Shown: positions 12,712 through 24,546 of the stretch, in pieces | How the letters are laid out: the number at the start of each line of letters is the position of its first letter | Position numbering within the stretch: the stretch's first letter is position 1 | NCBI GenBank assembly: GCA_015179025.1 | Contig: WHUX01000026.1 | Location: 372,001 to 436,000 of the forward strand | Length of the DNA: 64,000 bases | Origin: Terfezia claveryi | Lineage: Eukaryota > Ascomycota > Pezizomycetes > Pezizales > Pezizaceae | Reading direction: 5' to 3' | Translations under genes and position numbers: made by a program | The notes under the pieces: model-generated | Told to the model about the DNA's origin: nothing | Database searches by the model: none | Seen by the model: only the letters and a program-made list of their open reading frames with translations

Positions 12712-14637
12712 GGGAAAACCTTTGAAATAGACATCGATAAGAACTGAAACCTTTGAAATAGACATCATGCAGACTCTCATCACATTCGAAGGCACTAAAC
12801 CTGTCTTGCCAACACACTAAATACACGCGTTATTATCGCTCCCATTCACGCGCACACCATGCATAGCACACACTAGGCAGCATACACAGCAAACGCTACC
12901 CAGCATATTCGGCAAACTCAACATACCCGACACCAGCATATCCAGCGCCCAGCATACGTTGCATACGCATACACGCGCACTCCACATGCCCAGCATACAT
13001 CAGATACCCGATATATCCCTATACACTCCTTTCCGTACGCTATACGGTATCTCCCAGCGCCATACCACGGCATATTCCCTTTGCTACGCATCTTCCAGCA
13101 TACCCAGCATAACCAGCATACGACAGCATTCCTAGCATACCCAGCATACCCCGCGCATTCCTTTCTTTACGCGATGCGATATTAGACTGGAGCTTCCGGA
13201 AAGCCTCCGCTAAATATACCTATCGCTGTACGCGCTCCTGTGCTTTACATTACGCGTATACCGGTACCTTGACGTCATGCGCTTCTGTAGACCTATTCTC
13301 TAGGTTCAACAAACTGTATTTACCTAGACTCTAGTCATACAAGTATAACTGCTCTATGCACTGCAATATGGATGTATGCTATAATTACGTACTCCTAGTA
13401 GCTATACTTTGGCTTGATATGCTTCCTTAGCAACTATCACGCTTCAGGGTAATCCAGTTATGCCTCTACCGTATTTCTCATTTCCGGCAATTGCACCCAT
13501 AGCGTCTTCTATAGTTAATTATTATATGTCTGAACGAATGTAGAGCATAGTATCAGACTGTTTGTGGGTCAGAATAATGCTATACATGGCGTTGATCTTT
13601 GGAATATCATAGCAAGATCACATTCGCGTTATGTCATAATACCATACTCTGTGCATTAACATCCTTTAAGTATACAAATTGAGTTCTATACATACAAAAG
13701 ACAGAGAAAATATACATTATTTATTAGCTAACAGCAAAGTACTTATAAGAATCACCTCTTGGTTGGTCTATAAATTATACATATGTATAATTTGATTCTA
13801 TGTATATTCTACTATAATAGGCAATATACCAGTGGGAATACAATTACCTATCAGCAGCGCATGCTTGATCATGAGCCAAGACAATAAGCAGGGCCTTGAC
13901 AGAAGATTACCCTGAAGCGTGACTGTGGCTACCGAAGCATATCAAGCCAAAGTATAGCTATAGGAGCGCGTAATTTATAGCATGTCTCCATATCGGAGCG
14001 TATAGAGCAGTCATACTTGTATGACTACGTACAGTATGTTAAAACCTAGAGAACAGGTCTACGGAAGCGCGTAAGGTCTAGGTACCGGTATGAGCGCGTA
14101 ATGTAAAGCACAGGAGCGTGTAGCGATAGGTATATTTAGCGGAGGCTTTCCGGAAGCTCCAGTCTAATATCGCATCGCGTAAAGAAAGGAATGCGCGGGG
14201 TATGCTGGGTATGCTAGGAATGCTGTCGTATGCTGGTTATGCTGGGTATGCTGGAAGATGCGTAGCAAAGGGAATATGCCGTGGTATGGCGCTGGGAGAT
14301 ACCGTATAGCGTACGGAAAGGAGTGTATAGGGATATATCGGGTATCTGATGTATGCTGGGCATGTGGAGTGCGCGTGTATGCGTATGCAACGTATGCTGG
14401 GCGCTGGATATGCTGGTGTCGGGTATGTTGAGTTTGCCGAATATGCTGGGTAGCGTTTGCTGTGTATGCTGCCTAGTGTGTGCTATGCATGGTGTGCGCG
14501 TGAATGGGAGCGATAATAACGCGTGTATTTAGTGTGTTGGCAAGACAGGTTTAGTGCCTTCGAATGTGATGAGAGTCTGCATGATGTCTATTTCAAAGGT
14601 TTCAGTTCTTATCGATGTCTATTTCAAAGGTTTTCCC
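12712..14637. mobile_element. Non-autonomous long-TIR fold-back transposon, Mutator-like by its target duplication
   Basis: The element begins GGGAAAACCTTTGAAATAG and ends with the exact reverse complement. The outer ~540 bp of both arms match almost base for base (12712-13250 and 14100-14637). Inner arm parts, to about 13455 and 13908, still match but with many changes, and about 450 bp of unmatched spacer remains. A 10-bp direct duplication, ATTTATTATA, flanks it at 12702-12711 and 14638-14647. A CTTTGAAATAGACATC motif is repeated at each end, and the arms carry many CCAGCATAC-like subterminal repeats. No transposase frame is present. Duplications of 9-11 bp with long TIRs are typical of Mutator-like elements; family assignment is inference. 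Confidence 0.85.
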
Positions 14638-14647
14638 ATTTATTATA

Positions 14648-15961
14648 CCATCCATTCGCCTTAATAACACAGCTGCGACTCTACGTGACATAGATTGGTA
14701 TAGAGACTTAAAAACTGATGCCGGAATCTCATTCCAAATGAAGAAATGAAATACTCCAAACAGGCTGCTAATCAGTAAATATCAGCTACAATAATAGTGT
14801 AGGTGAGGTTTCTACAAACGTCTGCTTCACTGCTTGCGGTCCACTAGGAGTGTAAAATATCCGGATACTTATGATAATGACGGTGATTAAACTCAACTCA
14901 TACATGCTCAAAGGGAATGAGGTCTGGTGAATATGGAGGATCGATGGTCTGTAATATCAAACCCATATTTTTCGAGGAAACTCCGTACCACAATTTGCTT
15001 ACATAGCTAGATCCAAAATTTCTTCCACATACATTATTTCTTCCCCACTTTTGCTACCATGTTAAGGCCTCCTGCAGTAGTGGCACCCTAACTCCTGCCT
15101 TGTCTTACTTGTCGGCTATGTAGCCCTTATGAAGAAGAGCCGCGCCGAGCTGCGGTCTGTTTTATGCATCCCGGATACTTTCTGAATGGCACTGTAGTTA
15201 GCCTATATATGTACTCTGTAGTTTACTAATATTACGCTCATAAACACGTCGTTTTATTGAGAGGAGGGCTCATAGCTACAGTTCAAAGATATATCGGCGA
15301 TATACAAAGAGTTATTGTTTCTCATATTACCTACATTAATTTTCTCCCCAGTGTTCACCAACCCTTTCCCTCTTTCACGTGCAATTGTCCACCTTTCACC
15401 TGTTGTACCCTTCTGCGTAGATGCTCCCACTGAACATGCCGTTGCCTTCTCCTTCTTATCCATGGTCTGCAGACTGGGATGTCCTTGTGCAAATGCGTGA
15501 GAGGGGGTGGTATGAAAATGATGGCGCAGATTTGTAGGTGGCACCAATAATGGGGCCCAAGTCTCTTGAATTCTGTTTGACGGTGAGCTCGCTTGAATTG
15601 CAGCCGCTATGCATATGCAGGTGTCCTAAATACGAGTGGAAACGATGGTAATAATGTTTCAGATTCCAATGGGTTGAACACGTTGCTCCTCCAGTATTTG
15701 CGAGTAATTTTGTGATGTCCTAAGTCATCAACCAGCAAGCCATACGGTACTGTTATAAGACAACCTACCTAACTGCCAAAGCATTCAGTAACTGGAAGCC
15801 TGGGTTATATTTGAAAGGACTCGAAAAAGGTTAGGTACCAAACACATATCAGGCATGTTCTTCATGAAGTCGCGTGATATCGCTTTAAAGGCATGGGTGC
15901 CACAGAGCCATATTAACTTCGTTTTCTAGAAAAGTTATCGGACAAATCAACGATCCGCACT
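14648..15961. other. Intergenic, no gene supported
   Basis: A 97-codon minus frame at 15254-15547 has no recognisable domain and low coding character. Otherwise short frames only. The last 100 bp are the presumed 5' region of the IFI6-like gene. Confidence 0.45.
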
Positions 15962-16876
15962 ATGAATGCAATCCAGAACCCGACACCAGTTGCTGGGGTG
16001 CTTTTCAAAATTCCTATAAACATCGATATCAACACTACCCCTATTGAAAACGATATCGATGACGCTTTGTCTAATATAGTATCAGCGGCGCATCAGGCTT
16101 TGCGAGAAATCTCCGTTCCACTGGACGACTATTTCAACAATCTTGGGCAGGAAATCAAGAGCAATATGGATTCCATCGTCTCTGGGATAGAGCAGATAAA
16201 TTGGGAAGATGCAAAGTCCATTATGGGTGGGTTGCAGCCCATATTGGATTTCCTGAAGCCAGTATTTGACTTTATTGCAAAGAACCCGTGGGTTCTGGTC
16301 GCTATTCTCATCCCTGCGATTCAACTATTGCTTGCGATATTGGGATTCGGTGTTGCTGGTGTTGTTGCTGGTATGTCTCAATAATTTAATTCCCCCCCAA
16401 TTGCTAGTGAACTGTTTACGTACTGGATCCAGAGATGATTACACTACTGTTAAATTTTTTACTAGGCTAACTGGCTACCTTGAGCAGGTTCTATTGCCGC
16501 CATCCTTCAGTCCTCTATTGGAAATGTCCCCGAAGGCTCTCTATTTTCCTTTTTTCAATCAGCCGGTGCCCGTGGATGGGCGTTCAAGGCCCTGCAGCCA
16601 CCACGTGCCAACATGGTAATTATGATTGCTGTCTTATTGGTGGCAGTAGGATTGTTTCTTGTGGACGAAGGTATTATAGATCCGGATGGGGCAGGTAATG
16701 CTATTGAGACTGCGTGGGATAGCACAGTGGAAAAGTTCGATCCCGATCCCTCTTCTGCAGATAGCATAGGTAGTCAGGTTACTGTTCTCAACCTTCATGT
16801 TGGATGGGTTCGTTATGGGGTTTGGGCCTGGTTGCTTATGTACGGTGCTGGTGCTATTCATGACGGGGGGTTTTAG
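15962..16876 (+). CDS. IFI6/IFI27 (ISG12)-like membrane protein
   Basis: Exons 15962-16370 and 16488-16876 are joined by a 117-bp phase-1 intron (GTATGT...GAGCAG, with CTAAC near 16466), giving about 265 codons. The splice rebuilds GFGVAGVVAG-SIAAILQSS, followed by IGNVPEGSLFSFFQSAGARG: the Ifi-6-16 family motif (GF-x2-GI-x2-G-S-A-A-x2-QS...G-S-L-x3-LQS-x-GA-x-G). Residues 1-100 are amphipathic helices. A hydrophobic helix (~119-135) leads into the motif and another (IAVLLVAVGLFLV) follows it. Animal members are small mitochondrial or ER membrane proteins induced by interferon that affect apoptosis and antiviral defence; the role in fungi is not known to me. The last ~45 residues may instead be removed by a second intron, as donor-like GTAATG and GTAGTC occur at about 16697 and 16769. 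Confidence 0.85.
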
Positions 16877-17069
16877 GTAGTGATTTGCGCGCTGCGGGAA
16901 TAAAGATCCAAACTACGGTTGATTGTTATACAATTAGATCCTCCAAAACAGGATATTCGACGATTATGCCTCAAAGTTATTTTGATATATGATGAATTTT
17001 TTGATGGCAATTTACTTTTTTTATCCGCTCCATTTCCGTCAGGGCAGATATTTTTTTTGCCATTAGCGG

Positions 17070-17240
17070 CGAACATTATCCGCACTATGAACCTGAAAAA
17101 AGAGACACCTACTCCGTATCCGTAGTCAACATTCCTATACACATTAATATCAATGCCAACCATATTGTAAGCAACAGCAATGACACTTCATCTAGTGTAA
17201 ATCAGCTACATCACAAAATATGAAAGATATTCCTTCCTAT
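17070..17240 (+). pseudogene. Decayed tandem copy of the 5' end of the IFI6-like gene
   Basis: CCGCACTATGAA at about 17081 repeats the start context of the gene at 15962 (CCGCACTATGAATG). The next ~140 bp follow it with substitutions: CACCTACTCCG for CACCAGTTGCTG, AACATTCCTATACACATTAATATCAA for AAAATTCCTATAAACATCGATATCAA, and so on. An in-frame TAG comes about 13 codons in, and the transmembrane exon cannot be found downstream. It is a partial, dead tandem duplicate. Confidence 0.7.
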
Positions 17241-17637
17241 GAAGCCTATGCTCAGGTACTTTGAGGTTCAATTAATTCTTACAACAGTATCAAGTTCATT
17301 TACAAGATTGAAGATGAGGTGGCCATCAATTTATCTCGATACTATTGAGATGCCTAACTGCTGTCATCGTAAGTCATTAAGATGGTTGGGTTAAGTTACT
17401 TAGTTATGATAGCAATAATATTTACATGATCAATCCCTGTATCATTGCAACCCCTATCATGGTAACTACCTCACCTAAGTTGCTTGATTAAGGTCCGGTA
17501 ATAGCAAGCAAGGTCCCAAGTGCCTTTCCCACAAAGGGCTATCGGCAGGTCACCCACTGGCTTAGATAATTAATATTCCTCATACGTCATGGTGATCTAT
17601 TCGCTCAGACCGACTGCAAACACCAGGATATCACCAT
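17241..17637. other. Intergenic
   Basis: Contains weak continuation of the IFI6-like pseudogene homology and the presumed promoter of the next gene. No separate feature seen. Confidence 0.4.
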
Positions 17638-19143
17638 ATGAGAAATTCAATGTTCAAACTGACACTCAGAAAACCCTTTAGGCAACATCTGTGGCTCCGG
17701 ACTCATAAAGCTTATACCGTTACAATATTGAATCGCTGTCCCCCACTGCGAGCCATGTCGTGCAACTCATGGCAGATGGATGAAGGTACATCCAGGAAGT
17801 TTTTGGCGGCTACCCAGTCGGTTTATGGCCCAATTGAACTTCATACGTATACCACTCCCCCGGTTAGCCAATCTCTCCACGACCGCTCCCAGAGTTGGAT
17901 ACCCCCCCTCCTCACGGAAGGTGAGGGTCGCTACCTATGGACTGACGCTTTCGGTGTTGTAAATTTCCTCTCATTATTCAAATCGACGGGTGATCGTCGC
18001 TATCTTATATTCGCAGCCGACCTCATTACCGCGGTGCATGAGTGCCTGGGTCGAACCCGCGATCGCACCAGGCGCCTGCCAGGCGCAACTGATGAGTCTC
18101 CACTGGCAGGGGGGCTGAGGATTGGTAAAAAGAACGAGTTTGGTCCAGATGGAGATGGGCAGTATCATCACTACCTCACCTTATGGATGTTTGCATTAAA
18201 CAGGATGGCAGTGGCAACAGGACAGGAATGGTATAATAAGCAAGCAATTAGTTTGGCAAAGTCTATTCATGACAAGTTTGTCTACCAGAGGCATTCATCC
18301 CGACCAAGGATGTACTGGAAGATGTCAGTGGACCTGAGTAGGCCATTGACTACATCGGAGGGCAATCTTGATCCGATCGATGGGTATCTGACTTTGCGGC
18401 TATTGAAAATGACAGCAGAAGAATTCCATATGGGCTATGGAGGGGATGAGCTTGATGAGGAGTTGCGGGATTACAAGAAAATTGTAGACAAGAAGTGGGC
18501 TGGGTATGAGAGTAGTGACGCCTTGGACATAGGGATGACCCTGTGGTCGGCGCATTCAGATTTGGGGTGCCAGGAGGAGGATTGGGCCAGGGGATTGTGC
18601 GAAAGAATGCTGCATTGTCTTGGTATGCTATATCAAACCGCTGTTTTCTATGACTGATGGGACTCACATTGATTACATTTCCTTCCGACTTTTGCAGACT
18701 ACTATAATCAGCTGAAAACCCAGTCACATGAGTATCGATTGGCTTTCCGGGAGTTCGGCTTAGTGCTCGGATTGCGAACCTATGCAACGCAGGAGCCCTC
18801 GACCACCAAGGCTGATATGTTGTACTCATTAGCAGAGGAAATAGTGTGTGGATGGGAGAAATGGGACCCGTTACCAGAAGCCCGGAAGACCCCGACAAAC
18901 CTGAAGCCGATCACTTTGGTCATGTATTGCGCGGCTCTACATCCCGGAGGTGAGTGTTGCGTAATTAGACTTCTGTGTCATGATGCTGATGGTTATGAGA
19001 GCAGCTTTCACAAAGGGTTACCTAGAGCACAGGCTCGCATAGTCAGGAATAGAACAGAAGTCTTGCGGGTTAAGGTGTATTCAGATGCTTTCAGTACACA
19101 TGATGTCAAGTCTTATGTAAGTAATGTACTTCATCGAAAATAG
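17638..19143 (+). CDS. Six-hairpin (alpha/alpha) glycosidase-like protein
   Basis: Exons 17638-18622 and 18698-19143, with a 75-bp phase-1 intron (GTATGC...TTTGCAG) that joins CL to DYYNQLKT. The conserved part begins near the second methionine (17755); the first ~40 residues are basic and may be a leader or an overextended start. Conserved-looking blocks: WTDAFGVVNFLSL, STGDRRYL, GGLRIGKK, DGDGQYHHYLT-WMFALNRM, RPRMYWKMS-DLSRPL, SEGNLDPIDGYLTLRLL and, in exon 2, NLKPITLVMYCAALHPGG. This is the signature of a fungal family in the six-hairpin glycosidase superfamily. I know no proven substrate. A strong GTGAGT donor after HPGG (18951) suggests the last ~65 residues are not real and that the protein ends there or splices on. 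Confidence 0.8.
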
Positions 19144-20750
19144 TGCAGCCAATTTTCACTGGCATCCGATGAGTATCTTGGACATAATAAACCTATTATG
19201 AACAGACCGGGTGGATGCATTTTGTTAACATAGTTGTTGATTCCCTCAAACAGAGTACTAGATACCATGCATGAGGGATTGAGACTTAATAAAAATAAAA
19301 AATAAAAAAATAAAACAAGCTTGTACTGAAACCACCGGAGATACCTCACCTTCTATTCGTCTGGAGAAAAATTGTCACAATCATACTATAACTCAAGATA
19401 GGTTATTGTTAAAGGGAAAGTTGTGACCATACAGATGTTGGCAATCTTATTACATTTTAGCTAGTCTCATAGCTCCGTACGGCGTATTGCTTCTTCTAGC
19501 CAGTTGCCGAAACGTGTTGCTAGTTTGGGTTCTGGGTGAACATGCCTCAGGTTAGTCTCGACCAGACCCTCGTAGAGGTTGCAGTAGACCTTGATACACA
19601 TGTTTATATTCTTATATCGAAATACCATACAAATATTGAACAGGTCAACCAAGATGTGCCTCTCCCCACAAAGATGAAATAAGTATCTATAGACAGCTGA
19701 TGGAAAGTACAGAAAGTCAGTGATTTCTTGTTTGATAACCAACTTTATTGCTTGCAGCGCTTTGGAGGTTTTTGGCCTGCACTGGAACTTCCTTATGTGC
19801 ATCCAAATACAGACAGGAATCTCTATCGTTAAGGACTACTAACTCGGAAGCGACCACCCATTTAAGAATTCTCGTTAGGAGAATCCATAGGTGACTAATC
19901 CAAAACCTTATATACACTTATATCAGACAGGCTTAAATTAAGCGTTGAACCCCGTGATGTTCCATTTCCACTCGCAATAGGCTACAGCAGCTACTTAAGT
20001 TTCGTCGTGGGTGGACTCGATGAATCACCTGCATACGGCTGGTCATGGAAATGGCAACCAGGTTACAAAGGAGCGTGGCAAAATATTGCGGAAAAACTCA
20101 AAAATGGCATCAATTCAAGGAGGAGGGACATATGCAAGAATGTCGGCGTTTTACGGTAGATAGATCGGGGAAATGCCGGTTGGAATGCGGATATTGTATT
20201 ATTCCATACCCCAATCATGTCGATTTGTCAATGAGTTGACCCGTTGACTATTTTCAGTTAGAACAACCATTCACCAATCCATCGTTGGACTGTATTGATT
20301 ACTGAATAGGTCAATACAGTAGATAAACCCAGCATGCAATTGCATATGCACTACCGCATAAATACCCGTAGCTTACATGGCCAGCACTTGCCTACAGTTG
20401 AGAACCGGCCTCAACAAGCGCACTCACTGTTAATAGAGTACCGACACCCCCAGACGCAAGTAGTAAGCCTTTGCTAATTTCATTGTGATGTCGATGTTGG
20501 GCCGCCTAGGGAGAGTATCCTTGTGAAAGCAGCGCGTACCTTACATCAGTCAAGTTAATACAGCTTTATGCATCGCATGTTCTGCTATTTCTCGAGTAGC
20601 CTCCCTCAATCATCAGTAAGTATATAGGAAGGCATGTGCCGATATCGGAGCTTGGCTTCAATAGGTGAATAGGCATGCAACAGAGCAATGACAATGTCTA
20701 ATACCAGCGGAAGTACCTATATAGTGGATGAATTTAGGTCTTATTTTACA
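19144..20750. other. Intergenic, no gene supported
   Basis: A minus-strand frame at 19467-19802 (111 codons) gives a plausible alpha-helical sequence ending KLATRFGNWLEEAIRRTEL, faintly like the end of a fungal BTB domain protein. No start, no motif and no partner exon support it. The rest is short frames. Confidence 0.35.
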
Positions 20751-20757
20751 AACTACA

Positions 20758-20815
20758 AACCATGGGAGTCATGATCAGCTAGCTGGAAAGCCAGTTGGAC
20801 TGCAGCCCTGGGAGT
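20758..20815 (-). repeat. Diverged SINE-like 3'-end fragment
   Basis: CATGGGAGTCATGATCAGCT, then AGCTGG...CCAGTTGG and CTGCAGCCCTGGG, follow the minus-strand order of the family's 3' module (hairpin 2 loop side, GAGCC, hairpin 1, GATTCAAGG). The stem pairs here as AGCTGG/CCAGTT, different bases but still paired. Confidence 0.45.
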
Positions 20816-21124
20816 CTATTTGGAACTAAAAATTTGGTGTACAAGTGTTCTCCGTCTGCCTGTTCCCATGCTGCCCTTCTAGCCAGCTCCCGATACATGT
20901 ATCCGAATACTTCGGCTGTGTCGAAGCCTTTGGGAGCTAGACCTGGGAGAAGTTAGGAGCTGGATATTTGAGCTTCTGGGAGTTGGATATTGGAACCTTC
21001 GGAAGTTGGATGTTGGAACAAGAGGTCCCTGATTTGATAAATATGCGTGGAGGACCAGCGGTAGTGATATATTTTACCTTGTACATAACATACGCGGGCG
21101 GCAGATTAACTAGCTTGACCCTTG

Positions 21125-21165
21125 AAATTCCGGGTGGCTAGTCACTCTCAAAAAAAGCGGTAGTG
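21125..21165 (+). repeat. Short SINE-like tail fragment
   Basis: CCTTGAAATTCCGGGTGGCTAGTCACTCTC followed by seven A residues. It looks like the 3' end of the family with both hairpins deleted and an A tail kept. Confidence 0.4.
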
Positions 21166-21523
21166 AAGGAAGCACTGGCGGATGCGTTACGGAAGGGCAT
21201 CCGGGGTCGAGCAGGAGGGTCTTGGGGCGACCAGCATTTGCAAGCAACCCCATTACCCTCAACTTCAGTCACTACACCCATCCCTCCCCACAACAGCAGT
21301 GGATGCAGACCTGAACTATAGCTTAAACCCGCCATTTCTTATTTTTTTTTTGTCTTTTTGAGTCACTACATCCTGTTCTTGAGACTGACCATATATAAAT
21401 CTTTTCATTTTGGATAACCACTGCTGTGCTAAAAGATCGCAGGCACGACCCGAAGACTCGTTTTTGCCTCATGATAAACAAGAATGAGTAACCAAGGAAA
21501 TTTAAGAATATTTGCCTGGCACC
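21166..21523. other. Intergenic, short
   Basis: Contains a T tract at 21341-21359 and an AT-rich stretch, the likely 3' region of the minus-strand gene to its right. Confidence 0.4.
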
Positions 21524-23693
21524 CTATTCATTATCCAGGGGCTGAACTTTGGTTTTAACTAGACAAGACTCGATGTCATAATGCTCTCCATCCGCATTCC
21601 CCCGCTTATACAGACCGGGAAATATAAACAAAGCCACACGCCTATTAATAACCATTTCATCTTCATGTTCGTAACCCTCATCGTCCCCATCAATATCTTC
21701 CATAATTCTAGCATCGAATAATGCAGGTGGAGGCGGAAATTTAATGGACCAACAAGCACGCTGTTTCCGGAGTACCAAGGCCATTTCGATAGCCTTCTGG
21801 ATAATCCCCTTGAGGTTTGCTTCAATGTTTTTGGGGTCCTCTGTTGGTTTTGCCCATGCATAGATCATTTCCAATATTGATGCACTATGCTTTTCTTGCT
21901 TTGAGACTACCCCTTCCTGATGAGTCCCAGTAGTCCTAGCCTCCATTCGTGAAACGAGAGCTACGGTGAACGCCCTCCAGTCGTTCAACTCTCGTGGAGT
22001 GATCTCCGGTTGCCCTGGAACGTGTTAATAAAATACCGCCAGCCCCTCAATAAGCACTCGTCAAAGCCATCACTGACCTCTGAATAAATTCTGCTCAATT
22101 TTATCGATAGCATTAGCGTTACCCTGGCTCCATTGATCCAGGGCTGGGGGTGAGCCAGGCACGTCCAGATCCGTCACTCGCCGAAAAATGGCCTCGGCAA
22201 GTGTATATCCCACAATACCTTGCACACAGCGTCGTCGTGTACTCCGTTTGTCGAGTAACTGGAAATTGGTATCCCCAGGTGCTATCTGGGACATTATTGA
22301 TCCAAAATCTGGGCGCTCCCTCAGTTCCGATTTTTCCACTTGGTGCTCACTAGAGAACGCTAAACTCCACGACTTGACATGAGTAAACAATGACCGAAAC
22401 ATCCCCAAAATTTCACTATCGCTCTGCTGGTTCCCGAGAAAGAGCTCCTTGTTATCAACCTGCGCAGCGAACTTCTGAATGCGGTGCTGTTGTATCCTAT
22501 TTTCATCTACTTGTCGCTCATAAGCCATCTGTAAATGCCGGTAGCGGTCTTGCGCCAATGTTGCCTGATGTCTCGCAGTCTCCTTCTGGCGAGCGGCGCT
22601 CTGTATCTCAGTTTGCAATCTAGCGGCTCTGCGGCGTACTTTCTCTTGTTCAGCAAGAAGTTGCTTCTTCTCCCTGTGCACCTGCTGTAATTCTTTCTTC
22701 AGCTTTGTAACTGAGGTATCATCGCTGCTGTTCCCCCCCCAATAAAGTGAAAGCCAAATAACTGTATACCGCCCGGAGCTGTAGGCTGATAATTATTCGA
22801 GGATGCACCTGACAGTGTAGTCGGAATTCTAGTTGCTCCATTAGTATCCATTACTTATCGGTTTAAGAAATACGAAAATGAAAGGCTCACCCGGAGTACC
22901 TTCCTTTCCTATTGCTATCCGACTGTCCCTGTCCACCAGGTTTTCTTGCTTCCTCTGCAGTTTATCATTATCAGCATCTTAAATGGTTGAATACTGATAT
23001 AGATATGATAGAGATACTTGCATACCTGTAGCCCTAGCAGGCTTGTCCAAATGTGTAGGGTGGGCAGCACTACTAGTGACGCTGTCGTTTACCTGCGGTC
23101 CATAATGGTCTGGTATATTATTGCCACGATTCGCCTTTGATGGAGGAGCGACCGGATCAAGACTACGCTTATCGTATGTCTGTGGACGACGTGCTTGTTC
23201 TGGTTCTTGAGAATACATTTCATTCCCATAGCCATCTAGCGACTGCTCCTGCTGGCGAAATCCTCCGGCTCCTTCTTCAGTTTTATCAGCATGTCAATTC
23301 GACAAGGCATGCGGTTGATGGCGTTAATAAAAACTACATACCTGAAACCCCAGTTCTAGTAGCTATGTCTACATGTGTAGGGCGTCCATGGTTGATGTTA
23401 TCGTTTACCTGCCCCGAGCCATAATAATCTAGCATAGATATAGTATAGACAGGATTTTCCCCTGAAGGGGGAGTGGGTCGGACGTGATCATAGGGGGCCG
23501 CCTGTTGACCACGTTCTTGTTCCTGGGATGTCGAAGGCAACAGGGAGGATGGGTCACTTGAATTAGCTATAGACGTCGACGATGCGTGCACTCCTCGTGA
23601 AGGTGGCCCAGCTTGCGGTGGATAATCACCCTCAGGCTGTGATTGAATGGCAGTACCAGGTGTATGGTTCCCGTTCCCAGGCGTCAGATGCAT
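21524..23693 (-). CDS. Fungal coiled-coil protein with duplicated N-terminal exons (unknown function)
   Basis: Exons on the minus strand: 23342-23693, 23026-23274, 22891-22954, 22078-22828, 21524-22014; introns are 62-71 bp, with TACTAAT before the fourth acceptor. Exons 1 and 2 encode Pro/Ser/Gln-rich disordered repeats of one another (DYYGSGQVND...RPTHVD-ATRTG and DHYGPQVND...HPTHLDKPARATG). Exon 4 opens with a Lys/Glu/Gln coiled coil (~70 residues), then a helical domain: MFRSLFTHVKSWSLAF, LDKRSTRRRCVQGIVGYTLAEAIF, ALDQWSQGNANAIDKIEQNLFR. Exon 5 continues with LNDWRAFTVALVSRME and an acidic tail. A run of eight C residues (22733-22740) puts exon 4 one base out of frame unless a different acceptor is used. 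The helical domain recurs in many fungal proteins as I recall, without known function. Same strand as the GTPase gene upstream. Confidence 0.65.
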
Positions 23694-24546
23694 TTTGGCA
23701 GAAAGTTCATGTATCTTGCTGGTAATTACTGAACGTTTTTACGTGGCTGAGGTCTCTTAATCAATCCTTCTGATCCAATACGTTAGTGGGATTCCATCTC
23801 GGAGGCCTGAAGCTGGCACTCTTGCCTGTGCAGATATCTTACATAGTTGAACGTGCATATCAGAACAAAAGTAATATGCCTACCTCGTGCAAACATCAAC
23901 AGCATGGTCGATATACCACAAGTGCGTATATGAATGTGCATGTTTACGTATTCATGTGATGGGTTCTGCTCTACACAGCATCAATTGTGACAGATGGGTG
24001 TATCGTAATGTTTCTACTGGTTGGGTATCTTGACTTGCACATGTCATGCAATGCATATGTACAGTAAGTAAAGCACGTCGATGACCAATGTCGAGGAGGG
24101 TATGACATTATTTCCCACAATGGCAGATACCCCGCACATCACAGCGTAGCCTTTCCTTTTGGGGGTAAGTTGATGAAAACTTGCCAAACATTACTACCCC
24201 CACGGTGATTTGTGAATCGTCGATGGTGGGTGGCCTGAACGAGAAGATTTGATGGCTAGAAAGTTACTTGATCAAAAGTAATAAGAACTTTATGCGTTAT
24301 GTGTTGGTAGGTACCGTAGAATTCAACACACCGATTTCCACGATACAACGGAACGTGAGAACCAGAACTAGAGTACGGTATTCATGTCGATTCTTCAGAG
24401 ATCTTCTCAGAAATGTCTCTACAGTAACACCAAGCATATACTGTACAAACTCCTGAGCAACAAAGGGCAATAGATGCTAAAGGAACCATTATTCCAGGCG
24501 ATTGCCTGCTATCGGCCCAAACATATCAGTTTCTTATACTGGAAAC
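23694..24546. other. Intergenic between two minus-strand genes
   Basis: About 850 bp, presumably the 5' region of the coiled-coil gene and the 3' region of the GTPase gene. No further feature. Confidence 0.4.

Noticed and set aside
19467..19917. Minus-strand frame faintly like the end of a BTB protein
   Set aside because: Resemblance is only in helix pattern; no conserved residues that I can name.
22849..22851. ATG as a separate start for the coiled-coil protein
   Set aside because: It lies within the TACTAAT-containing intron before exon 4, and the upstream exons join in frame by phase.
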